DNA of 64,000 nucleotides, taken from positions 1 through 64,000 of the forward strand of contig MPML01000014.1 of assembly GCA_002238445.1 (NCBI GenBank), written 5' to 3'. Shown here piece by piece: positions 46,561-55,613 of this stretch. The notes beneath the pieces were generated by a model. It was not told the DNA's origin and did not search any database. It saw only the letters and a list, made by a program, of their open reading frames with translations. This DNA is from Caldilineaceae bacterium bin5. Lineage in GTDB: Bacteria > Chloroflexota > Anaerolineae > Caldilineales > Caldilineaceae. Each line of letters opens with the position of its first letter. Within the stretch, counting starts at the first letter, position 1. A program made the translations under genes and the position numbers.

Positions 46561-46578
46561 CTGTATTGACTCAGAGTC

Positions 46579-46602
46579 GGGAGGCCACCGAGGTGGCCTC
46601 CC
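46579..46602 (-). promoter_or_regulatory. GC-rich hairpin between binding-protein and permease genes
   Basis: GGGAGGCCACC (46579-46589) and GGTGGCCTCCC (46592-46602) form a perfect stem with almost no spare loop. No U-run follows on the minus strand, so it is not a classical terminator. A stem-loop after the binding-protein gene commonly protects that transcript and lowers expression of the membrane genes, as after malE. The same effect is inferred here. Confidence 0.6.
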
Positions 46603-46630
46603 TTAGTTTCAGAAGAACTGCTGAAACCGT

Positions 46631-48688
46631 TTACTCAGACCGGTAGGCCCAGGTTTCGGGAGCGGCATAGTACCACTCGGGGGCCACCGGGTTGGGGATG
46701 TTGTACATGCGGCCCGAGAACACCGCGTACCAGACCGCTTCCAGGTCACCAGGCTGCTTGATCGAGCCAATGACCCACAAGTTGTCCTGGTGAATCTTGT
46801 ACATCTCAGACTCGAGTTCGAAGCGCTTCTGGCCATCCGGCTCGGCGATGAACTCTTCGAAGATCTCGTAGAGTCGCTTGACGTCGTCCGGGGGTTCTTC
46901 GCCCTCGGCGCCGCCGGACATGACATACTGCGCCCACGGCGGGTTCACCAGCCAGCTGTTGCTGATTGGCATCGGCTCGCCGCGCATGGCGCCGATGATC
47001 GGAGCCTGGCCAGCCCAGTTGACGGGGCGGACCTGCAGCTCATAGTCGCCGGCCAGTCGACGCTCAGTATGCAGTCGACCATCCAACGGAACAATCGTTG
47101 TCTTCAGGCCAATGTCTTCCCAGCCCTGCGCGATCAGCTCGGCGATGGGAACCTGCTGTACCCAGCCGGTATGTACCTGAGCCGAAAGCTCAAAGGGGCG
47201 GCCATCGGGCAGCAGACGCTGGCTCTGATCCTCATTCCAGGTCAGACCCAGGCCATCCAGGATCTCGTTGGCGCGATCAACGTCGTGCTCGGTGTGCAGC
47301 TTGAAGCCCGGGTCGGCGCCGTTATAGACCGATGCGTCGGGCGGCGCAACCTGCGAAGGCTTGTACAGACCGTTGAAGACTACTTCGTTGATCCTGTCGC
47401 GGTCGTAACCGATCGACAGCGCAACGCGGAATTCCTTGTTGCGGAACAGCTCGCGCAACACGTCATCCTCGGTCGACATGTTGAACGTTACCACGCCCAG
47501 CACGTCCGACCAGCCAAACTGAGGCAGCACCCTGTAACCGCCGCTCCCTTCGTTCTGCTTGAGGACCGGATAGTTGGTCAGGTAACCCAGCGTATACGGG
47601 TTCATGTAGTCAGTCTGGCCAGCGATCACGTCCAGCAGAATCGCTTCGCGGTCACCCAGGTTGGGTCGGTTAATGTGGTCTACATAGGGCAACTGGTTGC
47701 CAGCAGTGTCGATCTTCCAGTAGTAGGGGTTGCGCTCCAGCTCCTGCACCGGCACACTGGCGCCGCGGGTAACGGCTTTCCAGGCGAAGATCGTCGGTTC
47801 ATCAGGATTGCCGTACCAGTCATGCTCGGCCTGGAACAGTTCAACCCAGTTCGAGAAGCCCCTCTCCTCTGCAATCGCATTCACATCGTCCGCATCGGTG
47901 TAGTCAGGATGGAACTGCTTCAGATAGTGGGCGGGTGCATAAGGCATCGGGCGCCAGCGATTGAGGCGTTCGAGCAGCACACCGTAAGGAGCCTTAAACT
48001 CCATCACAATGGTATTCTCGTTGACCTTGGTGACCGTACCCATCTCGCCGCCAACCTTCATATTGTTGACGCCATTCGGGTTCAGTTCTTCGTTCGCCGC
48101 AATCGCCTCGTACCAGAATACGAAGTCGTCGGCGCCGAACGGATGGCCGTCAGACCACTTGATGCCTGGGCGAATCGTGAACGTCGTCGAGAGGCCGTCC
48201 GCGCTCGTCTCGGCATTCATGAACACGTTGGGCAGCACGCCCTGCATGTTCGAGCCGTACACGTGCGGGAATTCACGCAGCAGATCCTCGAGGAAGTCGA
48301 AGTTGCCCTCGTGCGTATTCCGCATCGTGCCGCCGTACTCGCCAATCTGGTCGGCCGGCTGCATCACCAGCGGCTCATCCGGCAAGCGCTCTTCAACCGG
48401 CGGCAGCGAACCATCGGCCACCATCGCATCCAGAATCGGAGACTGCTGGAATGTGGAAATTTCATTGCCTGTGGCCGCTTCATAGTCGGCGATGGTGTTG
48501 TACTGCACCACCTGCCCGGTGAAGTCGCCCATCATACCTTCATCGGCCATTGAATCGTCTTCAGACGCGGCCTCTTCCTCCATAGCCGGTTCCTCGGCCA
48601 TTTCGGCTTCCGGCTGTGCGCCGCCGCAACCGGCAAGCACAAGGCCAAGAACGATAAAGAGACTCGCGACTAACCTGAATTGCTTCAT
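46631..48688 (-). CDS. ABC importer substrate-binding lipoprotein, family 5 (large)
   Basis: A 685-residue binding protein. The signal peptide has lipobox LVLAGC, then a Met/Glu/Ala-rich acidic linker to about residue 55. The mature protein carries TTFTIRPGIKWSDGHPFGADDFVFWYEAI, the family-5 signature, and ELFRNKEFRVALSIGYDRDRINEVVF. It is 100-150 residues larger than DppA/OppA, as in a subfamily partnered with permeases like the 383-residue one here. AAAGGAGGG precedes the ATG. It is the first gene of the minus-strand importer operon. Confidence 0.93.
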   Translation of the reverse strand: MKQFRLVASLFIVLGLVLAGCGGAQPEAEMAEEPAMEEEAASEDDSMADEGMMGDFTGQVVQYNTIADYEAATGNEISTFQQSPILDAMVADGSLPPVEERLPDEPLVMQPADQIGEYGGTMRNTHEGNFDFLEDLLREFPHVYGSNMQGVLPNVFMNAETSADGLSTTFTIRPGIKWSDGHPFGADDFVFWYEAIAANEELNPNGVNNMKVGGEMGTVTKVNENTIVMEFKAPYGVLLERLNRWRPMPYAPAHYLKQFHPDYTDADDVNAIAEERGFSNWVELFQAEHDWYGNPDEPTIFAWKAVTRGASVPVQELERNPYYWKIDTAGNQLPYVDHINRPNLGDREAILLDVIAGQTDYMNPYTLGYLTNYPVLKQNEGSGGYRVLPQFGWSDVLGVVTFNMSTEDDVLRELFRNKEFRVALSIGYDRDRINEVVFNGLYKPSQVAPPDASVYNGADPGFKLHTEHDVDRANEILDGLGLTWNEDQSQRLLPDGRPFELSAQVHTGWVQQVPIAELIAQGWEDIGLKTTIVPLDGRLHTERRLAGDYELQVRPVNWAGQAPIIGAMRGEPMPISNSWLVNPPWAQYVMSGGAEGEEPPDDVKRLYEIFEEFIAEPDGQKRFELESEMYKIHQDNLWVIGSIKQPGDLEAVWYAVFSGRMYNIPNPVAPEWYYAAPETWAYRSE

Positions 48689-49110
48689 TGAGATTCCCTC
48701 CTTTAGGGATGTGGAAAAAACGATGGGAACTGGTAGAAGAGGGCGACCGGAAACTGGTAGCGGACCGCCGCCTACCTTTATGTGGATGTAAGTTCAATCT
48801 GATTTAGGCTATAATTAAGGTGGGCATAGTTTCCACTTAAGGAGTCACGTTGTCAAATATGGAGGGCCTTCGTTTTGCAACTGAGTCAGATCATTTTTTG
48901 CCTTGCCTGGCTGGGAACCGGGCTGGGCGCTGGTTGCTGGTTCGGGGCCGAATCACCGCTTCGGCTTGTGGCGCATTGAAAACCGCGGCCAATCCGCCTG
49001 ATTTCACCCCGTCATACCCAGCATTCGACGAAAGGGCGAACCAGAGGCGCCTCAGAGTTAACTGCGATTTGAGAATGTCACCGTGCCAGAGAGTTTCTCT
49101 AAAGAGGAGG
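48689..49110. other. Non-coding stretch upstream of the importer operon
   Basis: A TATAAT at 48810-48815 on the plus strand is followed by TTAAGGAG and a TTG codon at 48850. The 87-codon frame that follows runs into the tRNA and resembles nothing known. No convincing minus-strand promoter for the binding-protein gene was found, though it must lie here or further upstream. Confidence 0.4.
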
Positions 49111-49193
<83 letters not shown>

Positions 49194-49286
49194 GGCATGT
49201 CATTGTAGAAAATCGTCACAGTCGTGTCAATTCGAAGCGCCACATAGGTGCATCTCAAAGTGCGGGCGAACTTTCGCATACCTCAG

Positions 49287-49480
49287 GTAACGACTAAGCC
49301 ATGTCCAGCTCGTAGACCCAGTCTCAGGCAATTTGCGTGGCTGCTTTCTCCTGATCGTTATATGGGCGGTCGGGCCTTCGGCCCTCCCTTGTGCAGGGGC
49401 TGCGCCCCCGCCACGCCCCCCCACAAAACCACCCCCCACCCACCGTGTTTACGCTTCCCCAGCAACGTGCCTAGCCATCA
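49287..49480 (-). mobile_element. MITE-like element, copy R5 (incomplete)
   Basis: The plus-strand left end GTAACGACTAAGCC resembles the family terminus. The core follows in reverse orientation, with hairpin GGGCC-TTC-GGCCC and CTGCGCCCCCGCCACGCCCC. Beyond the core the sequence diverges (CCGTGTTTACGCTTCCCCAG), and the other terminus and target duplication could not be found. It lies between tRNA-Leu and mltG. Confidence 0.65.
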
Positions 49481-49762
49481 GTGTCTCCTCACCCACTTGC
49501 CGTCTCATGCCACTGACCACTGCCGTTCGCCGTTCACCAAGAATTTTGAATCAGACTACTAACAACCGCAGTTCCGCGCCCCCGCAACGCCCCGCCCTGG
49601 CTAGCCACCGTGTTTACGCTTCCCCAGCAACGTGTCTAGCCAACAGTATTCCCCCCAGACCGTCCGGTAGGGGCCGGCCTTGTGCCTGCCCTCGCGCGCC
49701 TCACCCATCGTCGTCGCCATCTACCCCCAGACCGTCCATTAGGAGCTGGCCTTGTGCCTGCC
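49441..49762. repeat. Duplicated fragments beside copy R5
   Basis: Two sets of direct repeats are visible. CCGTGTTTACGCTTCCCCAG with the following AACGTG.CTAGCCA occurs near 49443 and again near 49608. CCCCCAGACCGTCC with a following GGCCTTGTGCCTGCCC occurs near 49664 and 49730. A piece of the mobile-element core (GCGCCCCCGCAACGCCCC) also reappears at about 49574. The block looks like rearranged, decaying repeat sequence. No gene is supported from 49763 to 50034. Confidence 0.6.
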
Positions 49763-50034
49763 CGGCGTCTCTCTAGGAGTCAGCAAACAATTCCAGCCGC
49801 AGCCGGCGCAATCTCCCCGCCCGACTGTTCCCACCCCAATTCTGGAATGCACGCCGCCAAATGGTCGAGTACCGGCTGTGGGCACACTCACGACAGAGAT
49901 TGGCCGTGAACTATTACTGGAGATCATAGTGGAACATGTCCAGAAACGGGCACGGCTGCTAAACCTCACACTAGTGTCCCACGGGCGCGTCTGCGATCCA
50001 GCTACTATCGACATTCAGTGACATTCCTGACGGT

Positions 50035-51249
50035 TCACTGGTTGAGATAGCGCCTTACATTTTCCAGATGTTCAGAATAGGTTTCCGCAAACACATGCCC
50101 ACCGCTGCCATCAGCGGCCGCGACGTAGTAGAAGTAACCGTGGCTCTCTGGATATAGCACTGCGCGAAATGAATCCTCGCCCGGGCTGGCGATTGGGCCT
50201 GGCGGGATCCCCCGGTTCAGATAGGTGTTATAGGGGCTGATAACGCCCTGGTACTCTTCAAGAAATACAGGCGTCTTCCACCACTGTCCGCTACCTTCCT
50301 GGTAACCCATCGCGTATTGGACAGTCGCATCAATCTCAAGCAACATGCCTTGCGCCAGCCGATTAAACAAGACTCCGGCAATTGTCGGCCTGTCCTCGGC
50401 GGCAACCGCTTCCCGCTCGACTATACTGGCCAGGATCAACACATTGTAGAGATCAGGTGGATTCATTCCATCAGTTACGGCCTGCTCGTATATCGGCACC
50501 ATCCGATCGGCGAACGCGTCCAGCTGGCGTACTATGAGTTCGCCGGCGGTTGGCTCGACTGCCGGTAACTGGTAAGTCGCCGGAAAGAGGAAACCCTCCA
50601 GACTCGCGGCTTGGGGTCGTTCCTCCAGGAAAGGCCAGCGACTATTTTCGCCTGCGCAGCAGGACTGCTGATCATCCTGTTGGACCGCAACTGAATGGGA
50701 AGACGCCAACTGCTGCAGGGCGCCCACGTCTGTCGACTGAGCAAGCTGGCGATACTCCTGGCCTGAAACAATCCCCTCTTGCTCCAGTGCATCGGCGACC
50801 TGCTCCAACCGCCAGCCTTCCCGAATAGTTACCGCAATCCCTGCAGCCTGTTCATCGAGCAGAGCTTCTGCAATTTCGAGTGGCGTCATGTTCGCCCGCA
50901 ATAGAAATGTACCGGCTTTCAACTCCTGTGCCTGGCCTGTCGAACGCACATATGCTTCAAAGAGCTCGGCGTCGTGAATCAGCCCGGCCAGCGCCAACTG
51001 CTCTGATATCACTCGGGCGGGTGTTCCCAACGCAATCTCGAAGGCGATGACCTGATCACTGTCCGACGTCGGAACATATAGGGCAGGTCGATTTTCGTCC
51101 AGGTGGTCGTACAGCATCTCTTCTCTGGTACAAGCGGTAAGCGCGACAGCCAGGAAGAGAAGGAGCATGCCAAACGCCAGCTTGGACAAGCCCCCTGCGA
51201 TAGCTGGTCCATAGAGTCGGGCTTCCAGGAACTGCTGAGGATTTTGCAT
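50035..51249 (-). CDS. mltG: Endolytic murein transglycosylase MltG
   Basis: A 404-residue YceG-fold protein that cuts nascent peptidoglycan and helps end glycan strands. The N-terminal hydrophobic segment ends LTAC, a possible lipobox or a membrane anchor. A LysM-like region ([23 protein letters not shown]) and the catalytic domain follow, with Glu278 in ASIVEREA, then [17 protein letters not shown] and [23 protein letters not shown]. An insertion containing [10 protein letters not shown] near residue 195 is not usual. The ATG at 51249 is chosen over a start at 51330, which would run into mobile copy R6's left flank. mltG stands alone here, without the usual ruvX/yrrK neighbour. Confidence 0.9.
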   Translation of the reverse strand: MQNPQQFLEARLYGPAIAGGLSKLAFGMLLLFLAVALTACTREEMLYDHLDENRPALYVPTSDSDQVIAFEIALGTPARVISEQLALAGLIHDAELFEAYVRSTGQAQELKAGTFLLRANMTPLEIAEALLDEQAAGIAVTIREGWRLEQVADALEQEGIVSGQEYRQLAQSTDVGALQQLASSHSVAVQQDDQQSCCAGENSRWPFLEERPQAASLEGFLFPATYQLPAVEPTAGELIVRQLDAFADRMVPIYEQAVTDGMNPPDLYNVLILASIVEREAVAAEDRPTIAGVLFNRLAQGMLLEIDATVQYAMGYQEGSGQWWKTPVFLEEYQGVISPYNTYLNRGIPPGPIASPGEDSFRAVLYPESHGYFYYVAAADGSGGHVFAETYSEHLENVRRYLNQ

Positions 51250-51331
51250 AACACATTCCGCTCCTTGCTTCTTGGCTTTCACTCCTGGAATCGAAGTATA
51301 GCACTCTGAAAGGCGACATATGAATTTCACG

Positions 51332-51618
51332 TGTAACTACTAAGCCGCAGTGGTTGACCAGCCAGGCATACTTGGAACCATTCAGGCTCTTGGTGACGCA
51401 ACCGGTGTACAGCCGTCGCCATACTCGCCAGCCGACACTTTGCGAAGAATGCACACGGTCGGTGAGGGATGGTTTTGTAGGGGGGCGTTGCGGGGGCGCA
51501 GCCCCTGCACAAGGGAGGCCGCTTGCGGCCGACCGCCCAAATTACCACATTGAGGGGAGAAAGGACACCTTTGCTCGCCTCGTTCAGGATTACGAATCAG
51601 TTGCGGCTGGGTAGTTAC
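51332..51618 (+). mobile_element. MITE-like element, copy R6 (complete, best preserved, 287 bp)
   Basis: The reference copy. The left end TGTAACTACTAAGCCGCA and right end TTGCGGCTGGGTAGTTAC are inverted repeats of about 17 bp. The flanks TTTCACG (51325-51331) and TTTCACG (51619-51625) are an exact 7-bp target duplication. From left to right it holds a segment shared with R2 (GGAACCATTCAGGCTCT), a block ending CACACGGTCGGTGAGGGATGG, the GC-rich core with two hairpins (GCGGGGGC-GCA-GCCCCTGC and GGCCGC-TT-GCGGCC), GACCGCCCA, and an AT-richer tail. No open frame makes sense, so it is non-autonomous. Confidence 0.88.
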
Positions 51619-51631
51619 TTTCACGAAAAAG

Positions 51632-51785
51632 AGTTACTACCCAGCTTCGCCTTCAGCCGACCCGGAATTACAGTTGTTGCTGGGAACCTTGGGCTTCACT
51701 TACTCCCTATTCACCAGGTCTGAGGAGCAGCTTGGGGCGGGTTCCCTTCTTGGCAGGCGGGCCTTCGGCCCTCTCCTGTGCAGAG
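51632..51785 (-). mobile_element. MITE-like element, degenerate copy R7, tail-to-tail with R6
   Basis: AGTTACTACCCAGC (51632-51645) is an exact inverted copy of the end of R6 (51606-51619), separated by 12 bases. GGCGGGCCTTCGGCCCTC and TCCTGTGCAGAGG near 51755-51785 match the core in reverse orientation. The middle and left end are not recognisable. The remaining bases to 51903 hold only the ribosome site of the next gene. Confidence 0.55.
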
Positions 51786-51903
51786 GACACCTTAAGCTAC
51801 GCATCCAATATTTCCGGCTCGTCGGGCGCGCCCGCGCACTGCAACAGTTCGCGACCCTCAATCGTAATCTGCTATAATTGCGCTTTCAGGAAAGGTTTCC
51901 TTT

Positions 51904-52899
51904 GTGCGTGTCCTAATCACTGGAATCTCAGGCTTCGTAGGAGCAATTCTCGCGGAATACCTCATGTCCGACAGTTTCGGTCGGTCATTGGAAATCCACG
52001 GAACGATCCATCGCGCCGATAGCCGAATTCAGTCCCTGCGGGACCGGCTGCTCCTGCACAAAGGGGATCTGCGCAACCCGTCCTGGATCGATCAGGTCAT
52101 AGGAGACGTCAAGCCGGATCTCGTCTTTCACCTGGCCGCCTGGAGTGATGTTCGGGGCAGTTGGGACCAACCATGGGCCGCCTATGAACTCAACATAGGA
52201 GCTCAACTGAATCTACTCGAAGCCATTCGGCGCCACGTCCCCTGTGCCCGCGTGCTTGTTGTGGCATCATCTGAGGTCTATGGTCTTATCAAGACGGAGG
52301 ACCTGCCGCTCGACGAAAGAACGCCGTTGCGCCCTAATTCGCCATACGGCATAAGCAAGGTCGCCCAGGACCTGATGGCCCAGCAGTATTGGTTCAACTT
52401 TTCATTGCCGACCGTGCGCGTGCGCAGCTTCAATCATATCGGGCCGGGCCAGTCGGACAGTTTCGTCGCCAGCGCATTTGCCCGCCAGATCGCCGATATT
52501 GAGGCTGGTCAACAGGAACCTGTCCTCCGAGTAGGCAACCTGCAGGCCGAACGCGACTACACGGACGTTAGAGATATGGTCCGCGCCTACTGGCTTGCAC
52601 TTGAGCACGGAGAATCCGGCGGCGTCTATAATGTAGGCAGCGGATCTTCTCACTCTGTACAGGAGCTACTGGAGAACCTTCTACAGTTGAGCGTTGTCGA
52701 CATCGAGGTGGAACAGGATCCGCAACGATTGCGGCCAAGCGACGTCGCCCGCACAGTATGCGATCCGGCCGAACTGTTCCGAGCGACCGGCTGGCGCCCC
52801 AGCATAACTCTGCGCCAGAGTCTGGCAGACGTGCTTCAATACTGGCGGAATTACGCCGGAGCCCGGCAGGATAACCCGCCAGCAGATGGCAGGCCATGA
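51904..52899 (+). CDS. rmd: GDP-6-deoxy-4-keto-D-mannose reductase-like epimerase/dehydratase
   Basis: A 331-residue short-chain dehydrogenase of the extended type. It has the NAD(P) motif TGISGFVGAILAEYL, HLAAWSDVRGSWDQP, VVASSEVYG and YGISK (Tyr-x3-Lys). FNHIGPGQSDSFVASAFARQI, with the FNHxGPGQ segment, is characteristic of Rmd. Rmd reduces GDP-4-keto-6-deoxymannose to GDP-D-rhamnose. The gmd gene directly downstream supplies this substrate, which supports the assignment. Translation starts at GTG 51904 with AGGAAAGG upstream. The product probably feeds cell-surface polysaccharide synthesis. Confidence 0.85.
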   Translation: MRVLITGISGFVGAILAEYLMSDSFGRSLEIHGTIHRADSRIQSLRDRLLLHKGDLRNPSWIDQVIGDVKPDLVFHLAAWSDVRGSWDQPWAAYELNIGAQLNLLEAIRRHVPCARVLVVASSEVYGLIKTEDLPLDERTPLRPNSPYGISKVAQDLMAQQYWFNFSLPTVRVRSFNHIGPGQSDSFVASAFARQIADIEAGQQEPVLRVGNLQAERDYTDVRDMVRAYWLALEHGESGGVYNVGSGSSHSVQELLENLLQLSVVDIEVEQDPQRLRPSDVARTVCDPAELFRATGWRPSITLRQSLADVLQYWRNYAGARQDNPPADGRP

Positions 52900-53000
52900 C
52901 CTGTAGAGGATCTCACGTGTCGCCGACCTGCGGCCAGAAACCGCTTTTTGTTGGACCGTATTTCACGAGTCGAATTCAGCGCCGCCGCTACCCAAAATGA

Positions 53001-54023
<1,023 letters not shown>

Positions 54024-54215
54024 AAGCCGCGGACGAGATTGCATACCCTCAACGCAAGACAGCTTCACGAGTGACCGGAGATTCCGTCCCCAGGCAGCTT
54101 GGATTTTGGCGTTTCAGTGTCATATCAGCGACAATACCCATGTTGACAGCCTGCAATGATTCATTGTCCGGCATACAAGCACTTTCGGTCCCTCTCAGGT
54201 AACATCAATTCCAGC

Positions 54216-54830
54216 ATGGCAGAAAAACTTCGCATTTTTGTAAGTGCAACCAAAGACCTGGAACAGGAAAGGGCGCTTGTCGGCCACATCTTGGCTGAGT
54301 TGCCTGTGCAGGTTGGCGCCGAAATTCGCCGCACCCCTACCACCGGCGTAGATTACGATACCCTGTTCGAACTGATTAGCAACGTAGACAGAATCTATTT
54401 TCTCTTGGGCCGCGACATCACGGCCCCCTTTGGCGCTGAATGGCAGCTCGCCATCCGTCTGGAGCGGACTATTGTCCCCTTCAAGTTGCAGGGGATGCGC
54501 ACACAGGCCGGTCGCGAGTTTCTCCGCATCGCCCATGCGCCGTGGAAGTCATTTAATAGTAGCCGGCAACTGGGACAACAGATTGGACTGGACCTCGTCG
54601 ACACACTACTCCATCCTGAGAACCGCTATGGGTTGCAGATGATGGAAGTAGAAGGCTTGCAGCAGAGCAGACAGAAGTTGCGGCAGGGCCTCGAAAGATT
54701 ATCCACGCCGCCACAGTTAAGCGAAAGAGGCGTTGGCGTGTCCGGCGGCGCCGAGGGAGGTGGCGTAATTCTCGATCCCGCTGAGGCCCAATCGCTCATT
54801 GCTGATGAACTTGAGGACAGTAGAAACTGA
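54216..54830 (+). CDS. Small DUF4062-like protein
   Basis: A 204-residue protein. The first 60 residues (LRIFVSATKDLEQERALVGHIL...TTGVDYDTLFELISNVDRIYFLLG) resemble the DUF4062 domain, a nucleotide-binding-like module often at the N-terminus of STAND or signalling ATPases. Here it is followed only by a helical region and a glycine-rich stretch (GVGVSGGAEGGGV), with no NTPase or repeat domain. The function is unknown. The ATG at 54216 is the first that gives a sensible N-terminus; a start at 54156 is possible. It lies between gmd and a NUDIX gene without obvious functional link. Confidence 0.6.
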   Translation: MAEKLRIFVSATKDLEQERALVGHILAELPVQVGAEIRRTPTTGVDYDTLFELISNVDRIYFLLGRDITAPFGAEWQLAIRLERTIVPFKLQGMRTQAGREFLRIAHAPWKSFNSSRQLGQQIGLDLVDTLLHPENRYGLQMMEVEGLQQSRQKLRQGLERLSTPPQLSERGVGVSGGAEGGGVILDPAEAQSLIADELEDSRN

Positions 54831-54914
54831 CGAACCAAGGCTAATGTTATCTGGTTGGAACGCGCAACAGTTGTTAATTGGGATTTTCCTCTCTTCTACT
54901 CTTACAGCGCCACG

Positions 54915-55517
54915 ATGCTCGCACTTTCCCAAGTAGCGCCCCAAATCGACAGTTCGGAAGTGGATGCCCTGGCAGACCGATACGGGCAACCGATATGGCG
55001 CCGTCACTTCATAGAGACGGATGCCTATTTGCGTGCATATCGAGGGCAATCGGATCCGGATCGACGAGGCGAAGTCGTTTTCGCAATCCGCCAACACAAC
55101 GGCGAGATCCTGCTGCATACTAAACATCGTTACGAAACCCCAATTTATCGCTTGCCGACCGGCCGCATCGAGCGCGGAGAATCTGTCGAAGATGCCCTCT
55201 ACCGCGAAGTCGCTGAAGAGACCGGACAGAAGGTTGAGTTGCGACGTTTCCTCGGCATGTTGGACTGTCATTTTGTCAATCAAGGCACGAGCGTTCCTTT
55301 CGTTAGCTACATCTTCTATCTGGAGAGTTTGAGCAAGGAATTGCGCCCCACCGACACTGAAGAAATCGCCGGTTTTCGAACTGTGCCCCCTCAGGAACTG
55401 GGCGCTGTTGCCCACTCGTTGCGCAATCTTCGGTCCAAGCGGCGTACCTGGGGTTACTGGCGCTCGTTAGCACATGACATAGTCTACCGTGCCTTGGATT
55501 GCTGCGAGCAGACTTAG
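54915..55517 (+). CDS. NUDIX hydrolase
   Basis: A 200-residue protein with a perfect NUDIX box, GRIERGESVEDALYREVAEE followed by TG (G-x5-E-x7-REVxEExG). It coordinates Mg2+ to cleave nucleoside diphosphate derivatives. An N-terminal part of about 60 residues (QIDSSEVDALADRYGQPIWRRHF) is not common to small NUDIX enzymes. The ATG at 54915 is preferred; a TTG at 54855 would add 20 residues. It is followed 96 bases later by pheT. Substrate not predictable. Confidence 0.85.
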   Translation: MLALSQVAPQIDSSEVDALADRYGQPIWRRHFIETDAYLRAYRGQSDPDRRGEVVFAIRQHNGEILLHTKHRYETPIYRLPTGRIERGESVEDALYREVAEETGQKVELRRFLGMLDCHFVNQGTSVPFVSYIFYLESLSKELRPTDTEEIAGFRTVPPQELGAVAHSLRNLRSKRRTWGYWRSLAHDIVYRALDCCEQT

Positions 55518-55613
55518 CCTTACAACACAATCACGCATTTTCACTGCTATAGCTGAAACAGTTGCGAACTTTTGGCTCAGGCAGATAGCAAATAGACCGG
55601 TTGGGAGCGTACC

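Noticed and set aside
46790..48553. A 587-codon plus-strand frame opposite the large binding protein
   Set aside because: The minus-strand gene has a signal peptide, lipobox and family-5 signature; the antisense frame has no domain and arises from GC-rich codon use.
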